From an uncultured Allomuricauda sp. (GTDB taxonomy: Bacteria; Bacteroidota; Bacteroidia; Flavobacteriales; Flavobacteriaceae): a DNA stretch of 64,000 nucleotides. This document shows positions 17,660-26,401 of the stretch, in pieces. The first letter of the stretch is position 1; the number at the start of each line of letters is the position of its first letter. Where the stretch lies: NCBI RefSeq assembly GCF_947499695.1, contig NZ_CANMPQ010000002.1, positions 248,001 through 312,000 on the forward strand, in the 5' to 3' direction. Both the position numbers and the translations under genes were made by a program. Under the pieces are notes generated by a model that was not told the origin of the DNA, ran no database searches, and saw only the letters and a program-made list of their open reading frames with translations.

Positions 17660-18121
17660 TTAGTTCAAGTTCCTTCGCTGTATAAAGAATCTTTTTAGCA
17701 TTTCCGAAGCTTCATTTTCCAGAATGCCTCCAACAATTTCTGTTTTTGGGTGAATGTTTCCTCCCATTACGTTAAATCCCCGCTCCAAATCTGCTGCACC
17801 GTACACAATTTTGGAAACCTGGCTCCAATACAATGCGCCAGCACACATTTGACAGGGTTCCAACGTCACATATAATGTACAGCCGTGCAAGTATTTGCCT
17901 CCTAAAAAGTTAGAAGCAGCTGTAATAGCCTGCATTTCGGCATGTGCGGTAACATCGTTTAATCGTTCAGTTAAATTATGGGCCCTGCCTATAATTCTAT
18001 TGTTTACGGTCACAATTGCACCCACAGGCACCTCGCCATTTTCAAAAGCTATTTCCGCTTCTTGCAAGGCCTTCTTCATAAAATAAGTGTCATCGAACGG
18101 ATTTTCCACGAATTTTTCCAA
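17660..18121 (-). CDS. tadA: tRNA adenosine(34) deaminase
   Basis: 153 residues. The zinc-binding deaminase motifs are HAE (His60, catalytic Glu62) and PCQMCAGAL (Cys90, Cys93). The phrase GEVPVGAIVTVNNRIIGRAHN is typical of TadA, which converts A34 to inosine in tRNA-Arg. The start used here is a TTG at 18121; the first ATG in frame (Met15) would remove part of the first helix. The gene is divergent from dxs. A plain nucleoside deaminase (guanine deaminase-like) is the alternative, but the PCxxCAGAL form favours TadA. Confidence 0.9.
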   Translation of the reverse strand: MEKFVENPFDDTYFMKKALQEAEIAFENGEVPVGAIVTVNNRIIGRAHNLTERLNDVTAHAEMQAITAASNFLGGKYLHGCTLYVTLEPCQMCAGALYWSQVSKIVYGAADLERGFNVMGGNIHPKTEIVGGILENEASEMLKRFFIQRRNLN

Positions 18122-18172
18122 ATGAAAATTGAGATAGCTAATCTACACATAAAACATATTACCGATTATAGG

Positions 18173-18180
18173 TATTTTTG
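18173..18180 (+). promoter_or_regulatory. -7 promoter element of dxs
   Basis: TATTTTTG is an exact TAnnTTTG match. Its final TTG is the first in-frame start of the dxs frame, so the real start must be further downstream. Confidence 0.6.
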
Positions 18181-18192
18181 TTTTTTGAATTC

Positions 18193-19974
18193 TTGGAAAA
18201 ACTTTTGACACATATCAACTTCCCTGCGGATGTTAGAGAATTACAATTGGATAAGTTGCCTCAACTTGCCCAAGAGCTAAGGCGTTTTATAATTGACATT
18301 GTGTCGACCAAGGAAGGGCATCTCGGTGCCAGTCTTGGTGTAGTCGAACTTACCATCGCACTTCATTATGTTTTCAACACTCCTAATGACCAATTGATAT
18401 GGGATGTTGGCCATCAAGCTTATGGCCATAAAATATTGACCGGTCGTAAAGCTGTTTTTGACACCAATAGACAATCGGGCGGTATCAGCGGTTTTCCAAA
18501 ACGAAGTGAAAGTGAATACGATTCTTTTGGTACCGGACATAGCTCAACAGCCATCTCGGCGATTTTAGGAATGGCCATGGCATCCAAACTTTCCGGAGAT
18601 GATAGTAGGCAACATATCGCCGTGGTTGGTGATGCTTCTATTGCTAGCGGAATGGCTTTTGAGGGTTTGAATCATCTGGGGGTAACCGATGTCAATGCCC
18701 TCATCATTCTAAATGATAATGCTATAGGAATCGACCCAAGTGTCGGGGCACTCAAAAAGTATTTGACCAATGTAAAGACAGGTAAAGCAAAAGATGAAAA
18801 TATCTTCGAATGCCTTAATCTCGATTATTCCGGTCCAGTAGATGGTCATGATATTAAAAAATTGGTTGCGGAATTACAGCGCTTGAAAAAAGTTCAAGGG
18901 CCTAAATTGCTTCATATTATTACCACGAAGGGAAAAGGGCTTAAAAAAGCAGAAGAAAACCAAGTCGTATACCATGCTCCTGGCAAGTTTGACAAAATCA
19001 CGGGAGAGCAAGTCAAAAAAGCAGAAGAAAAACTTCCCCCTAAATACCAGGATGTTTTTGGGGAATCCATTGTTGAGCTGGCAAAGTTAAATGAGAAAAT
19101 TGTGGGCATAACTCCTGCTATGCCGACCGGAAGTTCCTTAAAACTTATGATGGACGAAATTCCGGACCGTGCTTTTGATGTTGGTATTGCCGAACAGCAT
19201 GCTGTGACACTTGCCGCTGGAATGGCCACTCAAGAGCTTATTCCTTTTTGTAATATTTACTCCACTTTTTTACAGCGTGCCTATGATCAGGTCATACATG
19301 ATGTCGCTCTTCAGAACCTTCCTGTAATTTTTTGTTTGGATAGAGCCGGACTTGTTGGTCAAGATGGCGCTACCCATCATGGTGTTTTCGATCTTGCTTA
19401 TTTAAGGTGCATTCCAAACCTGACCATTTTTGCTCCAATGAACGAAATGGAACTTCGAAACATTATGTATACCGCTCAATTAGCTACCAGCGGCCCAATT
19501 GCCATTAGGTACCCTAGAGGACGTGGAGTGAATCTAAATTGGAAAAATGATTTTCAAAAAATTGAAATAAGTACGGGTCGTTGTCTTAAAAAAGGTGCGG
19601 GAATTGCAATTTTATCGATTGGGCATTTAGGTAATATTGTGTCCAAAATTATTGAAGAAATCGAAGACTTTCATGCTATTGGTCATTATGATATGCGCTT
19701 TGTAAAGCCTCTGGATGAGAAACTACTGCATACCATCTTCAACAAATACGATCAAATTGCAACTCTGGAGGATGGTTGCGAAACTGGCGGATTTGGCTCC
19801 GCGATTCTAGAATTTGCCAACCATAATGGATACACTACCCCTGTTAAAATATTTGCGGTTCCTGATAAGTTTGTTGAACACGGAACAATTCAGGAAACCC
19901 ACGCCATGGCTGGTATAGATTTTGATGCAGTACGTTCTTATATAAAATCAACCTTAACCCAATGCGACCAATAG
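18193..19974 (+). CDS. dxs: 1-deoxy-D-xylulose-5-phosphate synthase
   Basis: 593 residues. The thiamine diphosphate domain has KEGHLGASLGVVELTIALHY and the GD...N signature VVGDASIASGMAFEG...LNDNAIGI. The pyrimidine domain has DVGIAEQHAVTLAAGMA (catalytic Glu). The transketolase C-terminal domain follows. It condenses pyruvate and glyceraldehyde 3-phosphate, the first step of the MEP isoprenoid pathway, feeding the polyprenyl synthetase and CrtY of this window. No ATG exists at the N-terminus. I prefer the TTG at 18193 (protein begins MEKLLTHINFPADV) because TTG 18178 is inside the -7 element. It overlaps the DUF3078 gene by 13 bp. Confidence 0.96.
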   Translation: MEKLLTHINFPADVRELQLDKLPQLAQELRRFIIDIVSTKEGHLGASLGVVELTIALHYVFNTPNDQLIWDVGHQAYGHKILTGRKAVFDTNRQSGGISGFPKRSESEYDSFGTGHSSTAISAILGMAMASKLSGDDSRQHIAVVGDASIASGMAFEGLNHLGVTDVNALIILNDNAIGIDPSVGALKKYLTNVKTGKAKDENIFECLNLDYSGPVDGHDIKKLVAELQRLKKVQGPKLLHIITTKGKGLKKAEENQVVYHAPGKFDKITGEQVKKAEEKLPPKYQDVFGESIVELAKLNEKIVGITPAMPTGSSLKLMMDEIPDRAFDVGIAEQHAVTLAAGMATQELIPFCNIYSTFLQRAYDQVIHDVALQNLPVIFCLDRAGLVGQDGATHHGVFDLAYLRCIPNLTIFAPMNEMELRNIMYTAQLATSGPIAIRYPRGRGVNLNWKNDFQKIEISTGRCLKKGAGIAILSIGHLGNIVSKIIEEIEDFHAIGHYDMRFVKPLDEKLLHTIFNKYDQIATLEDGCETGGFGSAILEFANHNGYTTPVKIFAVPDKFVEHGTIQETHAMAGIDFDAVRSYIKSTLTQCDQ

Positions 19975-21029
19975 TCTGCTTTTTCTTTTTTTTACTGTGT
20001 TTTGTATCCAGTTCAAGTGCACAGATAAACCTTTTAAGGGTTTTCGAACAAGATGCTGATACCACATCATCGGGATTTCAAGTTGTTCGAATCAAGGATG
20101 TAAAATTGAAATATGTTACCAGGGGTGCCAAGCTTACGGATCCAAGAACTGTGCTGAATCGGATAAAACCTCTAGCAAAAAAATATAGACGTTTTGTTCC
20201 TAAATCCTTTTGGACCAAAACCAACGAATTTGGACTAAACATTAACGAAGTTGCTTTTGTAAATTGGAATGCGGGGGGAGACAATTCGGTTTCCGCATTG
20301 GCCAGCATGAGTTTTAACCGAAACTATAAATTTCGCTACCTCAACTGGAAAAATGAACTTCGTCTACGCTACGGACTAAACGCACAAGAAGGAAGGCAAT
20401 TACGTAAAACTGATGACCAAATAAGGCTTGCATCTACCATTGGTTTTAGAAAAGACACCATAACCAATTGGTACTACTCCGTGAAGACCAGCTTTAATAC
20501 CCAGTTCTCTAACGGGTATAAATATCCAGACCGTGACACCCCTATTTCCCGTTTTATGGCCCCTGGTTATTTGTTTTTAGGTGTTGGGACATCCTATATT
20601 CCAGAAGGAAGGAAATTCAACTTATATATTTCTCCGGTTACCCAAAAGGCCACTTTTGTGCTGGATGAAGATTTATCCAATCAAGGGGTGTTTGGTGTAG
20701 ACCCAGGTGAACATTTATTTATGGAGATAGGGTTTTTGGTGACCAATTCTTGGGAGAAGGAGGTCCTTAAGAACGTCTTTATGAATCATCGAATAAGTTT
20801 ATATACCGATTATCTATTAAGTTTTGGAAACATAGATGTGGATTGGGAATTGAACTTTAACCTAAAGGTCAACAAATTCATCAATGCCAATATTGGAACC
20901 CATCTCATTTTTGATGACGACATTAAATTTGATGAGGTTACCGATGCGGATGGAACCGTAATAGACCCTGGGATTCCAAAAATACAATTTAAGCAACTGT
21001 TGGGTGTAGGGCTTAACTATGCATTCTAA
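19962..21029 (+). CDS. DUF3078 domain protein, putative outer-membrane beta-barrel
   Basis: 355 residues with a signal peptide (MRPIVCFFFFLLCFVSSSSA). The body alternates polar and aromatic residues as in a beta-barrel and ends with Phe (LLGVGLNYAF), typical of outer-membrane proteins. Regions such as FGLNINEVAFVNWNAGGDNS and RLRYGLNAQEGRQLRKTDD mark DUF3078. Function is unknown. The gene commonly follows dxs in flavobacteria. Here its start lies 13 bp inside dxs, so translation is coupled. Its stop overlaps dgt by 4 bp in convergent orientation. Confidence 0.88.
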   Translation: MRPIVCFFFFLLCFVSSSSAQINLLRVFEQDADTTSSGFQVVRIKDVKLKYVTRGAKLTDPRTVLNRIKPLAKKYRRFVPKSFWTKTNEFGLNINEVAFVNWNAGGDNSVSALASMSFNRNYKFRYLNWKNELRLRYGLNAQEGRQLRKTDDQIRLASTIGFRKDTITNWYYSVKTSFNTQFSNGYKYPDRDTPISRFMAPGYLFLGVGTSYIPEGRKFNLYISPVTQKATFVLDEDLSNQGVFGVDPGEHLFMEIGFLVTNSWEKEVLKNVFMNHRISLYTDYLLSFGNIDVDWELNFNLKVNKFINANIGTHLIFDDDIKFDEVTDADGTVIDPGIPKIQFKQLLGVGLNYAF

Positions 21030-22384
21030 AGTTGCTTCCCCATCAATTTGTTGTGAATATGAACCGCTGCACTATCGGATAAGCTAGCCACGAAGCAGCA
21101 GGTATTCAATAAAATTCTATAGATAGTACTCTCAGTATTTCGATAGTTTTCAGGAAGACTCTTCGCCAATAACCTATCATAATTGGTATCCGTTCCTTGC
21201 TTTATGTTCATCAACGCTGTAGTATAAAAATCTAGTATGTCTGAAATAATCTTATACCCAGCTAATTCCTTATCGACCACTTCCGTGGACAGGTATATTT
21301 TTTCAACACTCAATTTTATAATGTCATCAATTTGCGCTTGATATTTGCCCTTGTCCAGTAGGGATGCATCGAAGTTTCCTTTAAGAATATCCGATTCATT
21401 GGCAATAAAGACTTCCACCGCATCCGTGATAAGAGTATTTATGGCCAAAGCTCTTAAATAGCTCAAGCGATCACTCGAATTGGTCATGGCGCTGTACTTC
21501 TTTGTGTTGATATTATCTTTTACCAAATTAATTAGATATTCCAACGCGAATTCCTCGGGAATAAGTCCCAAATTGATGCCATCTTCAAAATCGATAATGG
21601 TATAGCAGATATCATCCGCGGCTTCAACCAAATAAGTTAGCGGGTGGCGGTAAAATCCAATCCCGGGGTTGTTTGGGTTTGTAGCAAGACCGAGTTCTTG
21701 AACCACATCCTTGAAAAACTCTATTTCTGATTGAAAAAAGCCAAATTTTTTATCTGCAATATGCTTGGTGGGCTTCTTAGGCAACGAAGCTTTGGGGTAT
21801 TTCATAAAAGCACCTAAAGTGGCATAACTTAAGCGAAGTCCGCCGGGAACTCCCTCCCGTGATTCGGTTAATAGTTTGAAGCCATTTGCGTTGCCTTCAA
21901 AATCTACTAAATCCTGAAATTCCAGATCGGATAGAAGAGCCTTATACTTTTTTCCATTCCCCTGTTCAAAATAATTTCCAATTGCCTTTTCTCCCGAATG
22001 GCCAAAAGGTGGATTGCCAATATCATGCGAAAGAGCCGCAGCAGCCACGATAGCTCCAAAATCATTGAACTCATATCCGTGAACTTCTTTTAAGTGCGGG
22101 TATTTGCCCAAAATTTGTTTCCCTGCAATTCTCCCAAGACTTCTGCCCACAACGGAAACCTCCAAACTATGTGTAAGGCGGGTATGCACAAAATCTTTAT
22201 TGGACCCCAAACTAATAGGCAATGGTATAACCTGAGTCTTATCTTGCAGACTTCTAAATGCGGCAGAAAAGATGATTCGATCATAATCTACTTCAAAACC
22301 CAACCGGGTTTCTTCTTGTTCTTTTCGTAGTCTTTTGTTGGTGTCGCCTAGGCGTTTTAATGATAAAAGGGCTTCCCAGTTCAT
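21026..22384 (-). CDS. dgt: Deoxyguanosinetriphosphate triphosphohydrolase (dGTPase)
   Basis: 452 residues of the HD-domain dGTPase family. The metal-binding residues are in THSLEVSVVGR (His72) and LSHDIGNPPFGHSGE (His120-Asp121, His129). FRSLQDKTQVIPL near the N-terminus is the substrate-binding signature. It splits dNTPs into deoxynucleoside and triphosphate, adjusting the dNTP pool and possibly defending against phage. The ATG at 22384 is divergent from the phosphate porin operon, with a 326-bp gap between them. Confidence 0.93.
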   Translation of the reverse strand: MNWEALLSLKRLGDTNKRLRKEQEETRLGFEVDYDRIIFSAAFRSLQDKTQVIPLPISLGSNKDFVHTRLTHSLEVSVVGRSLGRIAGKQILGKYPHLKEVHGYEFNDFGAIVAAAALSHDIGNPPFGHSGEKAIGNYFEQGNGKKYKALLSDLEFQDLVDFEGNANGFKLLTESREGVPGGLRLSYATLGAFMKYPKASLPKKPTKHIADKKFGFFQSEIEFFKDVVQELGLATNPNNPGIGFYRHPLTYLVEAADDICYTIIDFEDGINLGLIPEEFALEYLINLVKDNINTKKYSAMTNSSDRLSYLRALAINTLITDAVEVFIANESDILKGNFDASLLDKGKYQAQIDDIIKLSVEKIYLSTEVVDKELAGYKIISDILDFYTTALMNIKQGTDTNYDRLLAKSLPENYRNTESTIYRILLNTCCFVASLSDSAAVHIHNKLMGKQL

Positions 22385-22607
22385 GCAGGACTTAAATTAA
22401 ATTGCAATATACATTTTATGTTTACTATGTAGTTGTTATAACCTGTATCAGTGAGCAAATATCCATTAAATACCTCATGAAGTTTAAACATAAGTTAATC
22501 TTTAGATTACAATAAGTTGGTTTTTCTATTGGACTTTTGTTAAAGTCTTGAGACAACTTGATTTCATAATATATTAGTTTTTGTCAACTATTTTTTGAAG
22601 TCGAATT

Positions 22608-22635
22608 TATGGCCACCTTGGCCAGGGTGGCCATA
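22608..22635. promoter_or_regulatory. 28-bp GC-rich palindrome in the dgt/porin intergenic region
   Basis: Arms TATGGCCACC (22608-22617) and GGTGGCCATA (22626-22635) are perfect reverse complements. The 8-base centre TTGGCCAG is palindromic except for one pair. It stands out in a very A/T-rich gap. It lies 76 bp before the porin ATG and just before the 11-bp repeats. It could be an operator or a hairpin element; no T tail makes it a terminator. The remainder of the gap (22385-22607) shows nothing I can name. Confidence 0.5.
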
Positions 22636-22643
22636 TTAAAAAT

Positions 22644-22676
22644 AACATAAAGCAAACATTAACTTAACATTGATAT
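22644..22676 (+). promoter_or_regulatory. Three 11-bp direct repeats, PHO-box-like
   Basis: AACATA, AACATT and AACATT begin at 22644, 22655 and 22666, exactly 11 bp apart. They end a few bases before a weak -7-like TTTG (22683-22686) and 35 bp before the porin ATG. The 11-bp period and the replacement of the upstream promoter half match how PhoB-type activators bind. The genes controlled (a phosphate-type porin and a PiT transporter) fit phosphate control. That the binder is PhoB is inference. Confidence 0.6.
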
Positions 22677-22710
22677 TAGTTCTTTGCACCCGACAAAAAC
22701 TAATATTGAA

Positions 22711-23913
22711 ATGAATTTTAAATTACTGGCCGTCGGCCTTTTTGCACTTGTTTGTGTTTCTTCCCACGCTCAAAAAGTAGAAGCCCCTAAATTTGGTAAA
22801 GGACTCTTTAATATTGTCGGCAAAGACAGTACTTGGACCATGAAATTCGCAATGCGTATGCAACTATTGGGCATTGCAACCTGGGATGAGGGTGCAAATG
22901 ACGGATTTGCCAATCCTGAACAGAATTTTTTAGTGCGCAGAGCAAGGTTAAAATTTGATGGTTTTGCCTATTCTCCAAAACTCAAATATAAATTCGAACT
23001 TGGATTATCCAATCGTGATATTGGAGGAACAAGTGAATTCACAAACAATGCGCCACGATATATTCTCGATGCGGTGATCATGTGGAATTTTCATGAGAAT
23101 TTTGAATTATGGGTTGGGCAAACAAAACTTCCAGGTAATATTGAACGGGTAATTTCATCAGGAAATCTTCAACAAGTAGATCGTTCATTGTTGAACAGTA
23201 GGTTTAATATTGATCGGGATATGGGAATTCAGTTAAGACATCATTTTAACTTAACTGATAAGTTTTTGGTTCGCGAAAAACTGGCACTTTCACAAGGTGA
23301 AGGCAGAAATATTACTTCAGGCAACCTTGGAGGACATCAATATACAGCACGAATAGAATTGCTCCCATTTGGGAAATTCATAAGCAAAGGAGATTATAGT
23401 GGTGCCGACCTGAAGCGGGAGCAAACACCTAAATTATTGTTGGCAGCTACATATGATACAAATCAAAATGCCGTAAAAACAAGAAGCAACCTGGGTTCAT
23501 ACATGACAAATGATGTAGGTTTTTATGAGACCACTATCAACACAACCTTTGTGGATGCCATGTTTAAATATCAAGGTTTTTCACTTATGGGTGAATATGC
23601 GCACAGAGACGCCCACAATCCAATAGCATTAAATTCTGATGGGTCGCCAACAGGAGATGTTGTGCTTGTTGGAAATGCTTTAAATCTTCAGTCCGGTTAT
23701 CTTCTTAAAAATAATTGGGAAGTTTCGGGTCGATATACAGACGTTAATTTTGATGACATTACTGGAAGCAGTGATCGAGCTCAATACACTGTTGGCCTTT
23801 CAAAATATATTGTTGGGCACAAGTTAAAGGTGCAAACAGATTTTAGCTATCTTTCTTTCGATAGTGGCAGTGATGAATTGATGTACCGATTGCAGGTCGA
23901 TGTTCATTTTTAA
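22711..23913 (+). CDS. Phosphate-selective porin (OprO/OprP family)
   Basis: 400 residues from the ATG at 22711, which begins a clear signal peptide (MNFKLLAVGLFALVCVSSHA). The earlier TTG at 22684 is rejected. The body is a 16-strand-type barrel of the Porin_O_P family, with the early block FLVRRARLKFDGFAYSPKLK and a C-terminal Phe (LQVDVHF). It should admit phosphate or other anions across the outer membrane. The PiT phosphate transporter gene follows 75 bp later. The PHO-box-like repeats upstream support a phosphate-starvation role. Confidence 0.88.
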   Translation: MNFKLLAVGLFALVCVSSHAQKVEAPKFGKGLFNIVGKDSTWTMKFAMRMQLLGIATWDEGANDGFANPEQNFLVRRARLKFDGFAYSPKLKYKFELGLSNRDIGGTSEFTNNAPRYILDAVIMWNFHENFELWVGQTKLPGNIERVISSGNLQQVDRSLLNSRFNIDRDMGIQLRHHFNLTDKFLVREKLALSQGEGRNITSGNLGGHQYTARIELLPFGKFISKGDYSGADLKREQTPKLLLAATYDTNQNAVKTRSNLGSYMTNDVGFYETTINTTFVDAMFKYQGFSLMGEYAHRDAHNPIALNSDGSPTGDVVLVGNALNLQSGYLLKNNWEVSGRYTDVNFDDITGSSDRAQYTVGLSKYIVGHKLKVQTDFSYLSFDSGSDELMYRLQVDVHF

Positions 23914-23988
23914 GCAAAACATAACTTTTAAATAACATTGAAAATCAGCAAAGTATAGACATTTGACAATTATTTTTTAGATACAATT

Positions 23989-26292
23989 ATGGACAATATT
24001 TACTTATTAATGATCATCGCCCTTGCCGTTTTGGCCGTTGCCGATTTGGTAGTTGGGGTCAGTAACGATGCGGTTAATTTTTTGAATTCGGCAATCGGTT
24101 CAAAGGCCATTTCATTTAAAACCATAATGATTATTGCCAGTGCTGGTATAGCGTGTGGTGCCATATTCTCTAGCGGATTAATGGAGGTTGCACGTAAGGG
24201 TATTTTTAATCCTGGTGAGTTTTATTTTCAAGAAATCATGTTCATTTTCATGGCAGTCATGATTACGGACATATTGCTTCTTGATTTCTTTAACACTTTG
24301 GGTATGCCCACCTCAACTACCGTATCAATTGTATTTGAATTGTTAGGTGCCGCCGTTGCCATGTCACTTTTAAAAATTGGTGCAGCAAACGGAGATTTTT
24401 CCGATGTAGTGAATTATATAAACACTTCTAAGGCCATTCAGATTATTTCAGGAATCTTGTTGTCTGTTTTTGTTGCATTTACTATAGGCGCCATTGTACA
24501 GTGGATTTCCCGACTGCTATTGTCCTATAATTTTGAGAAAAAAGCAAAGTGGGTAGGCGCATTATTTGGTGGAGTTGCTTTGTCTTCCATGGTGTATTTC
24601 ATTCTAATGAAAGGGATAAAAGGAACACCTTTTGCTGGTGAGAGCTTTGCTATTCTTGGTGGAATGAAAATTAAAGATTTTCTGGAAGCCGAAGTTTTTT
24701 CAATAGTAATTGTAAACTTTATAGTTTGGTCCCTTCTATCCTACGTATTTATTCACGTTGCCAAAATCAATATCTATAAAGTAATTATCGGTGTTGGCAC
24801 CTTTGCCCTGGCGTTGGCCTTTGCAGGCAATGACTTGGTGAACTTTATTGGAGTGCCTATTGCAGCATGGCAGAGCTATGAAGCTTGGGTCGCTTCTGGC
24901 ATTCCAGCTGCGGAATTTAGCATGGAGGTACTGGCTAAAAAAGTGCCTACCCCCACAGTGCTGCTATTTGTTGCAGGAATTGTAATGGTGGCCACTTTAT
25001 GGCTTTCCAAAAAGGCAAGATATGTCGCTGATACCGAAATCAATCTTTCAAGAGAAGGGGAAGCTAAAGAAAGGTTTCAACCCAATTTTTTCTCAAGAGG
25101 CTTGGTACGGATGTCTTCTAATATTTCAAAATATTTCAACAGTTTGCTTCCAAAAGGTCTGAAAGCAGGCATGGACAAAAAGTTTGAAAAACCAGTAATT
25201 GCATTGTCTCAGGACAAAGTACACAAACTTCCTGCTTTTGATATGGTAAGGGCCGCAGTAAACCTAATGGTTGCGGGTATCCTTATTTCCATCGCGACTT
25301 CATATAAATTACCACTGTCTACTACTTATGTAACCTTTATGGTTGCCATGGGTACCTCTTTAGCAGATAGAGCTTGGGGTGCGGAAAGTGCCGTATATAG
25401 AGTTGCAGGTGTGCTTAATGTAATAGGTGGTTGGTTTGGTACTGCGATTATAGCCTTTATTTCAGCAGGTACAATTTTAACCCTTATCAACTTTGGACAA
25501 GGAGCTGCAATCGCGATTCTTTTATTTGCTGCCATTTTACTTTTAGTGCGTAATTACAGTGCTTATAACAAAAAAGCCAAGGAGCAAAAGGCCGAGGATA
25601 GTCTAAACAGGGCTGAAAGCAGTTCTGTTCAAGGGGTTATTGAAGAGAGCGCCAGTAACATTGCGAATGTTTTAAAGCGTACCAATAAAATCTATACCAA
25701 TTCCATAAATGGGTTGGCAAAGCAAGATTTGGAGCTTTTGAAAAAGAACAAGAAGCAAGGCACAAAACTATCTGACGAGATTGAAGATCTTCGAAACCAT
25801 CTATTCTTTTTCATCAAAAATCTTGATGAGGCCAATGTAGGTGCAAGTAATTTTTATATAAATACTTTGGCGCACTTAACTGATATTGCCCAGTCGTTGG
25901 AGTATATCGGCAAAGTGAGTCACAAACACGTGAACAACAATCACAAAAAATTAAAGTATAACCAAATCAAAGAAATCAAAGAGCTTGATTTGGAACTGGA
26001 AAAATTGTTTGCTAATACTCAGCAAATTTTCGAAAATAGGTCCTTTGAAGAAATAGGAAGTACTTTAGAGAAGAAGGAAGGTCTATTTCAATTGATGTCA
26101 GATAAAATTCAACGTCAAGTTGCTAGGACACGTACCGAAGAATCCAGCCCAAAGAATACTACCTTGTATTTCTCAATACTTACCGAGAGCAAGGATTTGG
26201 TAGAAGTTGTATTTGAGCTTTTGGAGCTATATTACGTTGAGCATGATAGTTCTATTGAACCTGCTAGGATTGAGCCAACCGAACCAGCTTAA
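23989..26292 (+). CDS. PiT family inorganic phosphate transporter fused to a PhoU-like domain
   Basis: 767 residues. The membrane part (about 1-530) has the two PiT repeats: LVVGVSNDAVNFLNSAIGS with GMPTSTTVS in the first, and FAGNDLVNFIGVPIAA with KLPLSTTYVTFMVAMGTSLA in the second. After about residue 540 comes a soluble, all-helical tail (NIANVLKRTNKIYTNSINGL onward) resembling PhoU/DUF47. PhoU-like proteins restrain phosphate uptake, so uptake and its brake are joined in one chain. It imports phosphate with H+ or Na+. The gene is co-transcribed with the porin and ends before a strong terminator. Confidence 0.92.
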   Translation: MDNIYLLMIIALAVLAVADLVVGVSNDAVNFLNSAIGSKAISFKTIMIIASAGIACGAIFSSGLMEVARKGIFNPGEFYFQEIMFIFMAVMITDILLLDFFNTLGMPTSTTVSIVFELLGAAVAMSLLKIGAANGDFSDVVNYINTSKAIQIISGILLSVFVAFTIGAIVQWISRLLLSYNFEKKAKWVGALFGGVALSSMVYFILMKGIKGTPFAGESFAILGGMKIKDFLEAEVFSIVIVNFIVWSLLSYVFIHVAKINIYKVIIGVGTFALALAFAGNDLVNFIGVPIAAWQSYEAWVASGIPAAEFSMEVLAKKVPTPTVLLFVAGIVMVATLWLSKKARYVADTEINLSREGEAKERFQPNFFSRGLVRMSSNISKYFNSLLPKGLKAGMDKKFEKPVIALSQDKVHKLPAFDMVRAAVNLMVAGILISIATSYKLPLSTTYVTFMVAMGTSLADRAWGAESAVYRVAGVLNVIGGWFGTAIIAFISAGTILTLINFGQGAAIAILLFAAILLLVRNYSAYNKKAKEQKAEDSLNRAESSSVQGVIEESASNIANVLKRTNKIYTNSINGLAKQDLELLKKNKKQGTKLSDEIEDLRNHLFFFIKNLDEANVGASNFYINTLAHLTDIAQSLEYIGKVSHKHVNNNHKKLKYNQIKEIKELDLELEKLFANTQQIFENRSFEEIGSTLEKKEGLFQLMSDKIQRQVARTRTEESSPKNTTLYFSILTESKDLVEVVFELLELYYVEHDSSIEPARIEPTEPA

Positions 26293-26312
26293 TTGAAGAT
26301 AGCCTAAACCCT

Positions 26313-26333
26313 ATTCCGAAAAATATTCGGAAT
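26313..26333. other. Hairpin ahead of the PiT terminator
   Basis: ATTCCGAA and TTCGGAAT form a perfect 8-bp stem with a 5-base loop, 20 bp after the PiT stop. It lacks a T tail. It may protect the 3' end or reduce read-through together with the terminator at 26343. Confidence 0.5.
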
Positions 26334-26342
26334 CAAAGAACA

Positions 26343-26385
26343 AAATTCCGGTTTCACACTCAAGGCTGAAACCGGAATTTTTATT
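26343..26385 (+). terminator. Strong intrinsic terminator of the porin-PiT operon
   Basis: A perfect 13-bp stem AAATTCCGGTTTC / GAAACCGGAATTT with a 12-base loop, followed by a T-rich run (TTATTTTT). Confidence 0.9.
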
Positions 26386-26401
26386 TTTATACTTTTACCG
26401 T

